Shown: positions 18,542-28,657 of the stretch, piece by piece
How the letters are laid out: each line of letters starts with the position of its first letter
Numbering within the stretch: the stretch's first letter is position 1
Source: Woeseiaceae bacterium
GTDB lineage: Bacteria > Pseudomonadota > Gammaproteobacteria > Steroidobacterales > Woeseiaceae
Direction: 5' to 3'
Assembly: GCA_021773095.1 (NCBI GenBank)
Contig: JAJFKR010000006.1
Coordinates: 124,001-188,000 of the forward strand
DNA: 64,000 nt
Position numbers and translations under genes: made by a program
The notes under the pieces: model-generated
What the model was told of the DNA's origin: nothing
Seen by the model: only the letters and a program-made list of their open reading frames with translations
The model's database searches: none

Positions 18542-20122
18542 ATGCCAAACCTCGACGAACAAGTCAGTAAACGGCGCACATTCGCGATCATTTCGCACCC
18601 GGATGCCGGCAAGACGACATTGACAGAAAAGTTACTGCTTTACGGTGGAGCTATCCAGCTTGCGGGCACCGTAAAGGGCCGCAAGGCGAGTCGCCACGCC
18701 ACATCGGACTGGATGGCGCTGGAACAGCAACGCGGAATCTCCGTGACGTCATCCGTCATGCAGTTTCCGTATGCCGAGCACGTGATCAATTTGCTAGATA
18801 CCCCGGGGCATGAAGATTTCTCGGAAGACACTTATCGAACGCTGACAGCCGTCGACTCGGCATTGATGGTTATCGATTGTGCCAAAGGCGTGGAAAAACG
18901 CACCATCAAATTGATGGAAGTTTGCCGCCTGCGCGATACGCCAATCATGACGTTTATCAACAAGCTCGATCGCGACGGCCAGGAGCCCATAGACCTGCTG
19001 GATGAGATAGAGGCCGTGCTCAAGATCCAGTGTTCCCCCATTACCTGGCCGATAGGCATGGGACGATCATTGCGAGGTGTTTATCATCTGTTACAGGACC
19101 GCATTTATCTTTACGATCGGGTAGGACGCGAAAAAGTGTCTGAACGCCATGTTATCGAAGGTCTGGCATCGGCAGAGGCGACCGGCGCGCTCGGCGACAG
19201 GGCCGATGAGTTCCGGGAAGAGATCGAACTGGTTAAAGGCGCTTGTCCGGAATTATCGATCGATGATTATCTTGCTGCAAGACAAACGCCCGTGTTTTTC
19301 GGCTCAGCGATTGGTAACTTCGGCGTAAAAGAATTGCTGGATGAGTTCGTGAATCACGCACCAGCGCCGTTGAATCGTGAAAGTGAGCAGCGTGACGTGC
19401 TGCCCAATGAAGACAACATGACGGGCTTTGTTTTCAAGATTCAGGCAAACATGGATCCTGCGCACCGGGACCGAATCGCATTCATGCGTATCTGTTCGGG
19501 TGAGTATCGAAAGGGGATTCGTGCATTCCATGTTCGCTCAGGCAAGGAAATGAAAATTCCCGATGCGATCACGTTCATGGCGGCAGACCGCAAGCATGCT
19601 GAAACTGCCTATGCGGGCGACATTATTGGTATTCATAATCACGGCACCATAAATATCGGGGACAGCTTTTCCGAAGGCGAAGATATTCGCTTCACCGGTA
19701 TTCCCAATTTTGCACCGGAGATTTTTCGCCGCGCCGTATTGAAAGATCCGTTGCGACTAAAGGCATTGCAAAAAGGCCTTGCTCAGTTGTGTGAGGAAGG
19801 TGCAACGCAACTTTTTAAACCCATGCGCAACAATGACCTCATTCTCGGCGCCGTCGGTCCTTTGCAGTTCGATGTTGTTGCGCATCGCTTGCAGCATGAA
19901 TACAACGTGGAATGTCAGTTTGAAGCGATTAACGTTGCGACTGCCCGTTGGGTCGAATGCGATGACGAAAAGATGTTGGGCGACTTTGAGCGCAAGGCGC
20001 ACGACAATCTCGCACTGGATCATAGCGACAGTCTGGTCTACATTGCTCCCACACGGGTCAACCTCAACCTGACCGAGGAACGCTGGCCGGAAATAGCTTT
20101 TCGCAAGACGCGGGAGCATTAG
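18542..20122 (+). CDS. prfC: Peptide chain release factor 3
   Basis: RF3 is a translational GTPase that removes RF1/RF2 from the ribosome after termination. The 526-residue protein has the G1 motif HPDAGKTT (19-26), switch G3 motif DTPGHEDF (~84-91), G4 NKLDRDG (~139-145), and continues with the EF-Tu/EF-G-like domains II and III. The length is normal for the family. The TAG stop overlaps by one base the GTG start of the downstream MFS gene, suggesting translational coupling. Confidence 0.97.
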   Translation: MPNLDEQVSKRRTFAIISHPDAGKTTLTEKLLLYGGAIQLAGTVKGRKASRHATSDWMALEQQRGISVTSSVMQFPYAEHVINLLDTPGHEDFSEDTYRTLTAVDSALMVIDCAKGVEKRTIKLMEVCRLRDTPIMTFINKLDRDGQEPIDLLDEIEAVLKIQCSPITWPIGMGRSLRGVYHLLQDRIYLYDRVGREKVSERHVIEGLASAEATGALGDRADEFREEIELVKGACPELSIDDYLAARQTPVFFGSAIGNFGVKELLDEFVNHAPAPLNRESEQRDVLPNEDNMTGFVFKIQANMDPAHRDRIAFMRICSGEYRKGIRAFHVRSGKEMKIPDAITFMAADRKHAETAYAGDIIGIHNHGTINIGDSFSEGEDIRFTGIPNFAPEIFRRAVLKDPLRLKALQKGLAQLCEEGATQLFKPMRNNDLILGAVGPLQFDVVAHRLQHEYNVECQFEAINVATARWVECDDEKMLGDFERKAHDNLALDHSDSLVYIAPTRVNLNLTEERWPEIAFRKTREH

Positions 20123-21417
20123 TGGTCCGCAACTCTGTCCGAGGCGTCGATTTGCCGAAGTCCAAGATACTCACCAGGCAAGTTATTACCTGGGCACTTT
20201 ACGACTGGGCGAATTCTGCGTTTGCTCTCAGTGTCCTTGCGGTTTTATTCCCTCTGGTTCTCGGTAACTACTGGGGTGTTGGCGACGGCGGTGTATCGGC
20301 AACCATTCGTCTTGGCTGGATTACGTTCGCCGCAAGCACGATCGTATTTCTGTTGGCACCGATACTCGGAACAATCGCTGATACAGGCGGCTACCGGAAG
20401 CGATTTCTACTGCTATTCGCGATCGTAGGTGCTGTTTCGACAGCCGCGCTTGGGTTCATCGGGAAAGGTGACTGGCCGATTGCTTTGGGACTGTACCTGA
20501 TCGCGTCGATCGGTTTTTACAGTTCAGTTGTGTTCTATGACTCGCTGTTGATTGATGTGACTGAGCCGCGCAACTACAGCTTTGTATCGACGCTTGGATA
20601 TTCGGTCGGCTATCTTGGCGGAGCCGCTTTGCTTGCGTTACATCTGTGGATGCTGAAAGTGCCGCAAACCTTTGGCCTTGAGGATGCCACTGAGGCGTTT
20701 AGTTATGCATTCGTGTCGGTCGGTGTCTGGTGGCTTGTGTTTCTTTTGCCGTTGATATTTTCTGTGACGGAACGGCACAGTTCGATCGAGGTTACGGATC
20801 ACGCGATTCGCGCGGCCTACGCGGAACTTAAATCAACGGTGCACAAGATCAGCCAATACCGGAATGTGACGGTATTCCTGGCCGGTTACTGGCTTTACAT
20901 CGGCGGCGTTTTCACTGTGATTTTCATGGCCGTAAACTACGGCCAGCGCCTGGGCTTCGAGGACAGCGATCTCGTCATGGCGCTGCTGATCGCAAACTTT
21001 GTCGGTTTCCCGGCGACGCTGATATACGGTCTGCTCGCACATCGATTTGGGGCCAAGAAGGGACTTTATTTTGCCTTGTTCGCATACGTTGGAGCCTGCC
21101 TGTGGGCCATTCAGATGACTGATGTGAGAGAGTTTTACATCATGTCGATCGTTATTGGCATGGTACAGGGCGGTGTTCAGGGCCTCAGCCGTTCGGTCTA
21201 TGCAACGCTAATCCCCGCGGATCAACCCGGCGAGTTTTTTGGTTTCTACAGCATGACGACCAAGTTCGCACATATACTCGGCCCGGCCATGGTCGCGATT
21301 GCCGCCATGTTGTCCGATGATCCGAAGTGGGTGCTGCTTGCGTTGATGCCGATGTTTCTGGCCGGGGCACTGCTGCTGGCGCTTGTTCGCATGCCGCCGG
21401 AAGACCCGGCCACGTAA
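20122..21417 (+). CDS. MFS transporter of the UMF1 family
   Basis: This 431-residue membrane protein has about 12 hydrophobic helices. Near the N-terminus it has the ALYDWANSAF motif that marks the UMF1 (Atg22-like) branch of the major facilitator superfamily. A second family motif, GGVQGLSRSVYATLIP, lies near residue 355. Eukaryotic Atg22 exports amino acids from the vacuole; the bacterial substrate is unknown, and amino acid efflux is only a guess. The GTG start overlaps the prfC stop. An internal TTG at 20152 could also be used and would remove ten poorly conserved residues. Confidence 0.88.
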   Translation: MVRNSVRGVDLPKSKILTRQVITWALYDWANSAFALSVLAVLFPLVLGNYWGVGDGGVSATIRLGWITFAASTIVFLLAPILGTIADTGGYRKRFLLLFAIVGAVSTAALGFIGKGDWPIALGLYLIASIGFYSSVVFYDSLLIDVTEPRNYSFVSTLGYSVGYLGGAALLALHLWMLKVPQTFGLEDATEAFSYAFVSVGVWWLVFLLPLIFSVTERHSSIEVTDHAIRAAYAELKSTVHKISQYRNVTVFLAGYWLYIGGVFTVIFMAVNYGQRLGFEDSDLVMALLIANFVGFPATLIYGLLAHRFGAKKGLYFALFAYVGACLWAIQMTDVREFYIMSIVIGMVQGGVQGLSRSVYATLIPADQPGEFFGFYSMTTKFAHILGPAMVAIAAMLSDDPKWVLLALMPMFLAGALLLALVRMPPEDPAT

Positions 21418-21483
21418 TTCACTCAGCACGTCAGCCGGAAAAAGGGCGTAGAGAATGAGTGTTGGGGACATTCGTGATAGCGA

Positions 21484-23442
21484 TCAGGGTATGGCGGCGA
21501 CTGCGGTTCTTAATTTTGTTAAGGCATCGTCATCCGCAATTCCGTAGCGGGCATCCAGATAGGCAATCGTGACCGACGTAACGATGCGATGTGCCAGCTT
21601 GCTGTCGGTCATTGCTCGCAGAGCAAACTCCTGCTCGGTCTCACCCACCCGCCGCTGCAATCCGGTTTTTCTGATGAACTTGTTATAGAGAATGGACGCG
21701 CCATCCTTCGCCGGTGGGCGGTAGCGCAGCATCATGACACCACTGATGATCAGGATAATCGCGATCACGCTGCCGACCAGTGTTAGCAACATTTTTCGCC
21801 AGTTCGGGTTATCCATTCCCAGCCATTCCATGAAACTGTTTTGTGTGTCGGGTCCGTAACCCAAAATCCACTCATTCCATTTCGCGTTCAGCGCATCCCA
21901 GGTCATTGTCAGGTCCTGCAAGAACTGTGGAGCGGCGGTGAAACCCCAGGTCTGCCCAATGCCATCCAGCGTGGCGGCCTGCACGCCGTATTCAATACGC
22001 TCCGGCGCGACGGCTGCCGTTGGGTCCACTCGATACCAGCCATAGCGCTCAAGCCAGACTTCGGTCCAGGCATGCGCATCGGATTGACGGACAATCAGGT
22101 GTCCACCCATTGGATTGACTTCACCGCCCTGGTATCCCAAAACAACACGTGATGGAATGCCGGCGCTGCGCATCATGAAGGCAAACGCGGAGGCGTAGTG
22201 TTCGCAGAATCCTTGTCGCGTATCGAATAAGAAGCGATCGACAGGGTTGCTGCCAAGCGCCGGTGGCTGCAACGTATAAAAGTATTCTTCTTCATGAAAT
22301 TTTGCGAGCACTGCGTTGATGTAGGCAGTATCGGACCCGGCGTCCGCACGCATTTGCCACGCAAGCTCAGTGGCACGTTGGTTGCCATCGTCGGGTATCG
22401 ACGTGTACCAGTCACGATAGACGGCCTGCAGGTCGGCCTGAACGATATAGTCCGTGTGTGACACAACCCTGTAGGCGATGCGTTGTTCGATGGGTGTAAC
22501 ATTTACGAGCTGTTGCTGCTGACCCATGAAGACCCGTGCGAGCGATACTTCTCTTGGCATGTCGAGGGCGAAAATCCACTGCTGCCGAGTCGGCTCCAGT
22601 GTTACTTCGTAGGAAACCGCCTCACCCCGGAACTCGATTTGATCTTCGATGGGCGTACCAACTCGTGGTTCCGATCCCGTCCACGTGCGGCCATTGAAGC
22701 GCGTCATTACCAGACCACGCCAATACAAATCACGGGACTCCGGTATTTCGGCATCGAACTGCACGCGAAACGCAAGCGCGTCCGACATTGACAGTGAGCT
22801 GATGTCGCCGGGACTCATTGAGTCACTCAAACCTGATGTTCCGCGGCTCGTATCGATAGGTACAGCCCAGAATGGTGAAGCCAATCTCGGGAAAAATACC
22901 CACATGGCGATCGCCATTGGCGCGGCATAAAGCAGTAAACGGCCACTGGTTGAAAAGCTTTGTTTGGCAGTTTCACTTTCACCCGCCGACATGCGCAGCC
23001 ACGCTGTCAGAATAATCAAGATGCCGCCAATCAGGTAAGGGAGTGACCACAAGTATTGTTCGCGAAGCAATGACGACATGACGAGGAAGATCGAAATAAA
23101 CAACAGGACGAACTGATCTCGCCGCCTGCGGGTCTCCAGCAGCTTAAGCGCAGCCATAATGGCTAATAGAGCCGAGCCCGGGCCGACGCCGCTTATGGAT
23201 GAGTAGGTTCCAAAGACTCCCAGAAAGCAGACTAGTGCAAGCCCGCCACGTATCCAGCGCGATGGCAGCATGCGACGACGCTTTTCAATCACGTAACGCC
23301 AGACGGCGCAGGCAATGAATGCGGTGGTGATCCAGATCGGCAGGTACGGCACGTGCGGAACGAGCGAAATGACCAGTGCTCCCGTTGTCCATGGCAAGCT
23401 CGCCAGCAGTGAACCATCGGTACCTCTCGGCTGTACCTTCAT
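21484..23442 (-). CDS. tgpA: TgpA-type transglutaminase-like membrane protein (DUF3488)
   Basis: The 652-residue protein has six to seven N-terminal membrane helices (DUF3488, ~1-190), a periplasmic transglutaminase domain, one further helix (~550-570) and a cytoplasmic C-terminal tail (DUF4129-like). The Cys-His-Asp triad is visible as GFCEHY (~410), DAHAW (~456) and RVDPT (~473). TgpA is reported essential in Pseudomonas aeruginosa and is thought to act on envelope proteins or peptidoglycan. The start overlaps the DUF58 stop by four bases, and MoxR lies just upstream: the usual MoxR-DUF58-TgpA operon. Confidence 0.92.
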   Translation of the reverse strand: MKVQPRGTDGSLLASLPWTTGALVISLVPHVPYLPIWITTAFIACAVWRYVIEKRRRMLPSRWIRGGLALVCFLGVFGTYSSISGVGPGSALLAIMAALKLLETRRRRDQFVLLFISIFLVMSSLLREQYLWSLPYLIGGILIILTAWLRMSAGESETAKQSFSTSGRLLLYAAPMAIAMWVFFPRLASPFWAVPIDTSRGTSGLSDSMSPGDISSLSMSDALAFRVQFDAEIPESRDLYWRGLVMTRFNGRTWTGSEPRVGTPIEDQIEFRGEAVSYEVTLEPTRQQWIFALDMPREVSLARVFMGQQQQLVNVTPIEQRIAYRVVSHTDYIVQADLQAVYRDWYTSIPDDGNQRATELAWQMRADAGSDTAYINAVLAKFHEEEYFYTLQPPALGSNPVDRFLFDTRQGFCEHYASAFAFMMRSAGIPSRVVLGYQGGEVNPMGGHLIVRQSDAHAWTEVWLERYGWYRVDPTAAVAPERIEYGVQAATLDGIGQTWGFTAAPQFLQDLTMTWDALNAKWNEWILGYGPDTQNSFMEWLGMDNPNWRKMLLTLVGSVIAIILIISGVMMLRYRPPAKDGASILYNKFIRKTGLQRRVGETEQEFALRAMTDSKLAHRIVTSVTIAYLDARYGIADDDALTKLRTAVAAIP

Positions 23443-24443
23443 GATGCCGCCTCATCGAACAGTGCAAGCGCTTCAAGGCACTGCCGGGATTGCGCATCAC
23501 CATGCGCCGGCGGAAATTCATCGCCCGGAATACGCAGACCGTAGTCTTCTCGGGTACGATCCGCGTTTACGATCCAACGCGTCAATATTGACAGGCGCTC
23601 TTCGACGTCAGCTGCGGTAATTTCGTTGAAGTCGAACCACTGACTGCTGGTATCGGCACCCGCGAATTGCTTGGATAGTAATTGACCACTTCGTGCATAG
23701 GCTTTCCATGCGACATGCCGTGGCGAGTCTCCCTCGTTGTATTTTCTTAAGCCCGCAAAATCTTCTTCCCCGCGCGCGTCGTGCTGGCGATGACCATGCG
23801 CTACCCGTGTCGGCGGTGGTTGCGGTGGCTGCTCACTCGGATTTGGATAAACGAGTCCTCTGAGGTCCATGTGCAACCAGGCCCAGGAGCGAAACAGTTC
23901 GAACGGGAAAAGCGTTCGAATTCCGAAGCGATCAAGTTGTACCCAGCCACGACGATCGGTCGATATTGGCAAAATGAAGGTCTTGCTCTCGCCCGGTTGC
24001 AGATCGTGCACATCGCTTTCTGTTTTGTTGTGGTAAATGCGAATTCCGTAGCGCGCACTCTTGGATTGATTGGTGATTGCGACACGAAAGCGAATGGACT
24101 GTCCGGCGAAAACCGGATCGGTACCGGCGAAAGTCAGCTCCAGGCCGACCAGATTACGCTGGCACTGCTGCATGGAAACGAAACCGATGCCGATAAGGAT
24201 GAAGGTGAGAACAAATGACAGATTGTTGTTGTAATTCATCGAACCCATCAGCATTGCGAATGTCATGAGTCCGAATATAAGCCCAACACCGGTCGGAAGA
24301 ATGTAGACGCGCCCCGGACGCAATTTCGTCGTCGCGTCATCCGTGCCCTGACGTTTAAGTGCCCAGCGCAGGACACGCGATACCGCGTGGTGACGTACGT
24401 TGCCGAAGAGCCGGCTAGGGTATTGCCACTGAATCGAGGACAT
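23439..24443 (-). CDS. DUF58 domain-containing membrane protein
   Basis: This 334-residue protein has two hydrophobic helices (~48-90) and a C-terminal DUF58 domain. The DUF58 hallmark EEDFAGLRKYNEGDSPRHVAWKAYAR region is split across residues ~220-246. The domain is related to von Willebrand type A folds. Together with a MoxR ATPase it is thought to form a chaperone or assembly module. Its first 29 bases overlap the end of the MoxR gene, so the start could be internal, but no later ATG fits well. Confidence 0.9.
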   Translation of the reverse strand: MSSIQWQYPSRLFGNVRHHAVSRVLRWALKRQGTDDATTKLRPGRVYILPTGVGLIFGLMTFAMLMGSMNYNNNLSFVLTFILIGIGFVSMQQCQRNLVGLELTFAGTDPVFAGQSIRFRVAITNQSKSARYGIRIYHNKTESDVHDLQPGESKTFILPISTDRRGWVQLDRFGIRTLFPFELFRSWAWLHMDLRGLVYPNPSEQPPQPPPTRVAHGHRQHDARGEEDFAGLRKYNEGDSPRHVAWKAYARSGQLLSKQFAGADTSSQWFDFNEITAADVEERLSILTRWIVNADRTREDYGLRIPGDEFPPAHGDAQSRQCLEALALFDEAAS

Positions 24444-25380
24444 GCTGGCAAAGCTCAGACGGGCTACGGAATCGAGTGCTGCCAGCCGGCTTCAATCTGT
24501 GTCCGGCGACGGACGTAAAGACAGCCTGAATATCATCCGGATAAACACCGGAATGGTTTTCGATAAACGATCGTGCGCGCGCGGCTGCGATCAGCGCCTG
24601 TGCCCCGCGAGGAGATAAGCCGATTTCTATGTCGGCCGACTCACGCGTGTGCCGAACCAGCGCCTGTACGTAATCGATTAAGGGATCACTTACACGTTGT
24701 TTACGCGCGGATTTTTGCAGTTCGATGAGTATCTCGGGCCCCGTGACCGCTTCGATGTCATCGAGCATCAGTCGTCGGTCCTCGCCCGCGATGAGTTCGC
24801 GTTCGCTGACTTCGTCCGGATAACCCATGGCTACTCGCATCAGGAACCGATCGAGTTGTGATTCGGGCAGCGGAAATGTACCGATCTGATCACCGGGATT
24901 TTGCGTCGCAACCACGAAAAAAGGTTCGGGTAGTGAGCGCGTATCGCCGTCGACTGATACCTGGTACTCCTCCATCGCTTCAAGGAGAGCGCTCTGCGCT
25001 TTTGGCGTTGCGCGATTGACTTCGTCCGCCAGAATCAGCTGTGAAAATACCGGACCGGGCTGAAATTCGAATTCGCCGCTGTCCTGACGAAAAATCGATA
25101 CACCGATGATGTCGGCCGGCAGCAGATCGCTGGTGAATTGAATGCGGCGAAAACTCAGACCGAGTGTGCGGGCAAGTGACTGCGCGAGCATGGTTTTTCC
25201 GAGTCCCGGGAGATCTTCTATTAGCAGATGTCCCTGCGCCAGCAGGCAGGAGAGTGCCAGTGTGATTTGCTCGTCTTTGCCGAGAATGATACGCGCCAAC
25301 GACTTTTTCGCGCGCTCGACAGCGCTGCGTTGTGCGTCGACACTGCTGGGCAGCGTCTCAAGTGTGTTGCCGCGTTGCAT
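24415..25380 (-). CDS. MoxR-family AAA+ ATPase
   Basis: A 321-residue AAA+ ATPase of the MoxR group. Walker A GLGKT is at residues ~59-63, with Walker B ILADEVNRA around 117-125, sensor motifs (ATQNP, ~157) and the C-terminal lid. MoxR proteins act as chaperones that mature other proteins, usually partnered with VWA-domain proteins. Here only DUF58 and TgpA follow, with no separate VWA genes, which is the short form of the operon. It is the first gene; valS lies on the same strand with its stop 96 bases upstream. Confidence 0.93.
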   Translation of the reverse strand: MQRGNTLETLPSSVDAQRSAVERAKKSLARIILGKDEQITLALSCLLAQGHLLIEDLPGLGKTMLAQSLARTLGLSFRRIQFTSDLLPADIIGVSIFRQDSGEFEFQPGPVFSQLILADEVNRATPKAQSALLEAMEEYQVSVDGDTRSLPEPFFVVATQNPGDQIGTFPLPESQLDRFLMRVAMGYPDEVSERELIAGEDRRLMLDDIEAVTGPEILIELQKSARKQRVSDPLIDYVQALVRHTRESADIEIGLSPRGAQALIAAARARSFIENHSGVYPDDIQAVFTSVAGHRLKPAGSTRFRSPSELCQHVLDSVAIP

Positions 25381-25476
25381 ACAATGGTCCTCCGACCGGT
25401 ATCGTCACTGATACGCAGTCAATTTGCACCGGCTCCCCGGCCAGATTGTGATGCAGTGCTCAGAAAATGACCCGTA

Positions 25477-28230
25477 TCAGGCGAGCTCGTCCAGTTTCCC
25501 GAGCTGTTCTGCGAGCTGGGCGATCGTTCTTTCGAACTCCACAATGCGTTCTCTTTCCTGTGTGACTACTTCCGCCGGCGCATTGTTCACAAATTTTTCA
25601 TTACCGAGTTTGGCAGAACTGCGCTGCAGATCGATCCTGGTCTTATCCTCAAGCTTCTTCAGTCGTGCACGTTCAGCGTCGACGTCGATGAGTCCTTTCA
25701 TGGGAACCAGCAGACGCATGTCACCCAGCAACGCGGTCGCAGCCGCCGGTGGCTCTTCGTTGTCTCCCAGTAATGTCACAGACTCTACGCGTCCAACCCG
25801 TTGCAATAGCAATGTTTCGGAATCTGCTCGGTTTTGATCGCTGCTACTCGCGCCTTGCAAGATTACCGGTAGCGGCTTGCCGGGCGAAATATCCATTTCT
25901 CCGCGAATCTGCCGAATTCCCAAAATAAATTGTTGCACCCATTCAATATCGGCGACCGCGTCCGGGTCAGTCGCGTCGGCCACGACCTCAGGGTAGGGGC
26001 GCAACATGATCGAAGTACCTTCTATGTTGGCGCGAGGTGCGACGGTTTGCCAGATTTCTTCTGTGACAAATGGCATGAGCGGATGTAATAAGCGCAGTGT
26101 GGCTTCGAGAACCTCGATCAATGTCTGCTTCGTACCGCGTTTTTGTGCGTCGGATGATTCGTCCGACTGCAGTATTGGCTTCGATAGCTCCAGGTACCAG
26201 TCACAAAATTCATGCCAGGTAAATTCGTACGCGGACTGCAACGCGAGATCGAGTCGATACGTTGCCAGATGTTGATGCATTTCGGCGGTTGCACCATTGA
26301 ACTGCGACTTGATCCAGCGATCGGCTGAGCTGAACTCCACATCACCTTCATCACGTGACTCTGTGTTCATCAACACAAAACGTGCGGCATTCCAGAGTTT
26401 GTTGCAGAAATTCTTGTAGCCTTCGATCCGTCCGAGATCGAAGCGGATATCGCGGCCGGTGGTAGCGAGCGCTGCGAAAGTGAGGCGAAGCGCGTCGGTA
26501 CCAAACCGGTCGATTCCGTCCGGAAAGTGTTTCCGCGTCGCTTTCTCAATTTTCGGCGCCAAATGCTCCTGCATCATGCCTTTGGTACGTTTTTCAACCA
26601 GCGCCTCGAGATCGATGCCGTCGATCAGGTCAATCGGGTCGAGAACATTGCCTTTGGACTTCGACATTTTCTGGCCATCCTGATCGCGGATCAGGCCGTG
26701 AATGTAGACCTCATGAAATGGAACGTCATCCATGAATTTCAGGCCGAACATAATCATGCGTGCGACCCAAAAGAAGATAATGTCGAATCCAGTAACGAGC
26801 ACGTTGCCCGGATAAAACTCGTTAAGTGCTTGTGTCTTCTCCGGCCAGCCCATCGTGCTGAACGGCCAGAGTGCAGACGAGAACCAGGTGTCCAGTACGT
26901 CATCGTCCTGACGAAGGGCGATGTCGCCGAGCTTGTTTTTTTCGCGAACGTCCTCCTCGGAGAATCCGACATAGACGTTATCCGCATCGTCATACCACGC
27001 CGGAATTCGGTGTCCCCACCAGAGTTGTCGGCTGATGCACCAGTCCTGAATATTGTACATCCAGTCGAAGTAGGTCTTCGACCAGTTTTCCGGAACGAAT
27101 CGGATGCGGCCGGTCTCGACGGCCGCTATCGCCGGTTTGGCCAGTGGTTCGATTTTTACGTACCACTGATCGGTCAGATAGGGTTCGACGATTGTGTTGC
27201 TGCGATCGCCACGCGGGATCTTGACGACGTAATCTTCTGTTTTATCCAAAAGTGTTAACGTCTCGAACTCGGCAACGATTGCCTTGCGTGCATCGAAGCG
27301 ATCCATACCACGATATTTCTCGGGTACCTCATCGTTGAGCGCGGCGTCGTCGGTAAAGATGTTGTACATCGCCAGGTCGTGGCGTTTGCCAAGCTCGTAG
27401 TCATTAAAGTCGTGCGCAGGCGTAATTTTTACGCACCCGGTACCGAACTCGTGGTCAACGTAGTCGTCTGCAATAACTGGAATGCGCCGACCAACGATCG
27501 GCAGGATAATTTCCTGGCCGATGAGGTCTTTGTAACGCTCATCATCCGGATGTACGGCGACGGCACTGTCGCCGAGCATTGTTTCCGGGCGGGTAGTGGC
27601 AACGACAAGACTTCCCTCGCCGGAGGCCAGCGGATAACGAAAATGCCAGAGGCTACCGTTTTCATCTTCCGACAAAACCTCAAGGTCGGACAACGCCGTA
27701 TGTAACTTCGGATCCCAGTTAACCAGCCGTTTGCCACGATAAATCAAACCCTCTTCATGAAGCTGCACAAAGACTTTGCGGACCGCATCGGAAAGACCTT
27801 CGTCCATGGTGAATCGATCACGGCTCCAGTCGACCGATGCTCCCAGACGTCGGGTCTGGTTCGCGATCTGGCCACCGGACTCTTCTTTCCATTCCCAAAC
27901 CCGTTCGACGAACTTCTCGCGGCCAAGGTCGTGTTTTGATTGACCCTCAATATTTAGCAATCGTTCGACCACCATCTGCGTTGCGATGCCGGCGTGATCC
28001 ATGCCGGGCTGCCACAGTGCGCGGTGGCCTTTCATGCGATGGAAGCGAGTCAGTGTATCCATGATTGTGTCCTGAAACGCATGCCCCATATGCAACGTAC
28101 CCGTCACGTTGGGTGGTGGGATCACGATGCAATAGGGTGTGCCGTCGCCTTGTGGTGCAAAATAACCTTGCTCTTCCCAGCGCTGGTAAATGCGTTGCTC
28201 TATGTCTTGTGGTTGGTAGCTCTTGTCCAT
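25477..28230 (-). CDS. valS: Valyl-tRNA synthetase
   Basis: This class I synthetase charges tRNA-Val and edits mischarged threonine. The 917-residue product has the HIGH-type motif HMGH at 47-50, a CP1 editing insertion around 190-350, KMSKS near 521-525 and a C-terminal coiled coil (last ~70 residues) that contacts the tRNA. The ATG start overlaps the holC stop (TGATG arrangement). The order pepA-holC-valS is the same as in Escherichia coli. Confidence 0.97.
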   Translation of the reverse strand: MDKSYQPQDIEQRIYQRWEEQGYFAPQGDGTPYCIVIPPPNVTGTLHMGHAFQDTIMDTLTRFHRMKGHRALWQPGMDHAGIATQMVVERLLNIEGQSKHDLGREKFVERVWEWKEESGGQIANQTRRLGASVDWSRDRFTMDEGLSDAVRKVFVQLHEEGLIYRGKRLVNWDPKLHTALSDLEVLSEDENGSLWHFRYPLASGEGSLVVATTRPETMLGDSAVAVHPDDERYKDLIGQEIILPIVGRRIPVIADDYVDHEFGTGCVKITPAHDFNDYELGKRHDLAMYNIFTDDAALNDEVPEKYRGMDRFDARKAIVAEFETLTLLDKTEDYVVKIPRGDRSNTIVEPYLTDQWYVKIEPLAKPAIAAVETGRIRFVPENWSKTYFDWMYNIQDWCISRQLWWGHRIPAWYDDADNVYVGFSEEDVREKNKLGDIALRQDDDVLDTWFSSALWPFSTMGWPEKTQALNEFYPGNVLVTGFDIIFFWVARMIMFGLKFMDDVPFHEVYIHGLIRDQDGQKMSKSKGNVLDPIDLIDGIDLEALVEKRTKGMMQEHLAPKIEKATRKHFPDGIDRFGTDALRLTFAALATTGRDIRFDLGRIEGYKNFCNKLWNAARFVLMNTESRDEGDVEFSSADRWIKSQFNGATAEMHQHLATYRLDLALQSAYEFTWHEFCDWYLELSKPILQSDESSDAQKRGTKQTLIEVLEATLRLLHPLMPFVTEEIWQTVAPRANIEGTSIMLRPYPEVVADATDPDAVADIEWVQQFILGIRQIRGEMDISPGKPLPVILQGASSSDQNRADSETLLLQRVGRVESVTLLGDNEEPPAAATALLGDMRLLVPMKGLIDVDAERARLKKLEDKTRIDLQRSSAKLGNEKFVNNAPAEVVTQERERIVEFERTIAQLAEQLGKLDELA

Positions 28231-28649
28231 CAGATCTTGTGTGTATCTATCTTGTGACCCAGGTCACGGTAGCTTGCATATCGTTGCCGGCTTTTCGCCT
28301 TACAATTTTCGTCGGCGGTCACGAGCTCTGCAACACGAGGGAAAGACCCGGCAAACGATGGTATCTCATCGCACAGAGTTATCAGAAGATCGCATGGCTC
28401 GACGGCTGCATCACCAAAACCGATGGTGATGGGTGCCTTGTTCTCGCCTCCGGCAATACCGTGCGGAACGAAACTGCCATCGCGAAACGTCCACAGCAGT
28501 TCATCGAGACGTTGTGCGTCTTCCTGAGTCATTGTATGGATATGTATGGTGTTCTCCAGCCGCCAGGCTTTCTCGGCCAACCTGCAGGCGAGGGTATTAC
28601 GTGCCTGTTCGTCAACCCGGTCGAGGATGTAAAAGTCGACTTGAGCCAC
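28230..28649 (-). CDS. holC: DNA polymerase III chi subunit
   Basis: The chi subunit links the clamp loader to single-strand-binding protein. With the GTG start at 28649 the product is 139 residues, the normal size, and begins MAQVDFYIL, which fits the family start (V/K-x-D/T-FYIL). The frame is open upstream to 28811, but that extension would overlap the pepA coding end and reads as low-complexity basic sequence. The chosen start is 8 bases after the pepA stop. The remaining pattern ([28 protein letters not shown]) is typical of HolC. Confidence 0.9.
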   Translation of the reverse strand: MAQVDFYILDRVDEQARNTLACRLAEKAWRLENTIHIHTMTQEDAQRLDELLWTFRDGSFVPHGIAGGENKAPITIGFGDAAVEPCDLLITLCDEIPSFAGSFPRVAELVTADENCKAKSRQRYASYRDLGHKIDTHKI

Positions 28650-28657
28650 GTCCGGTA

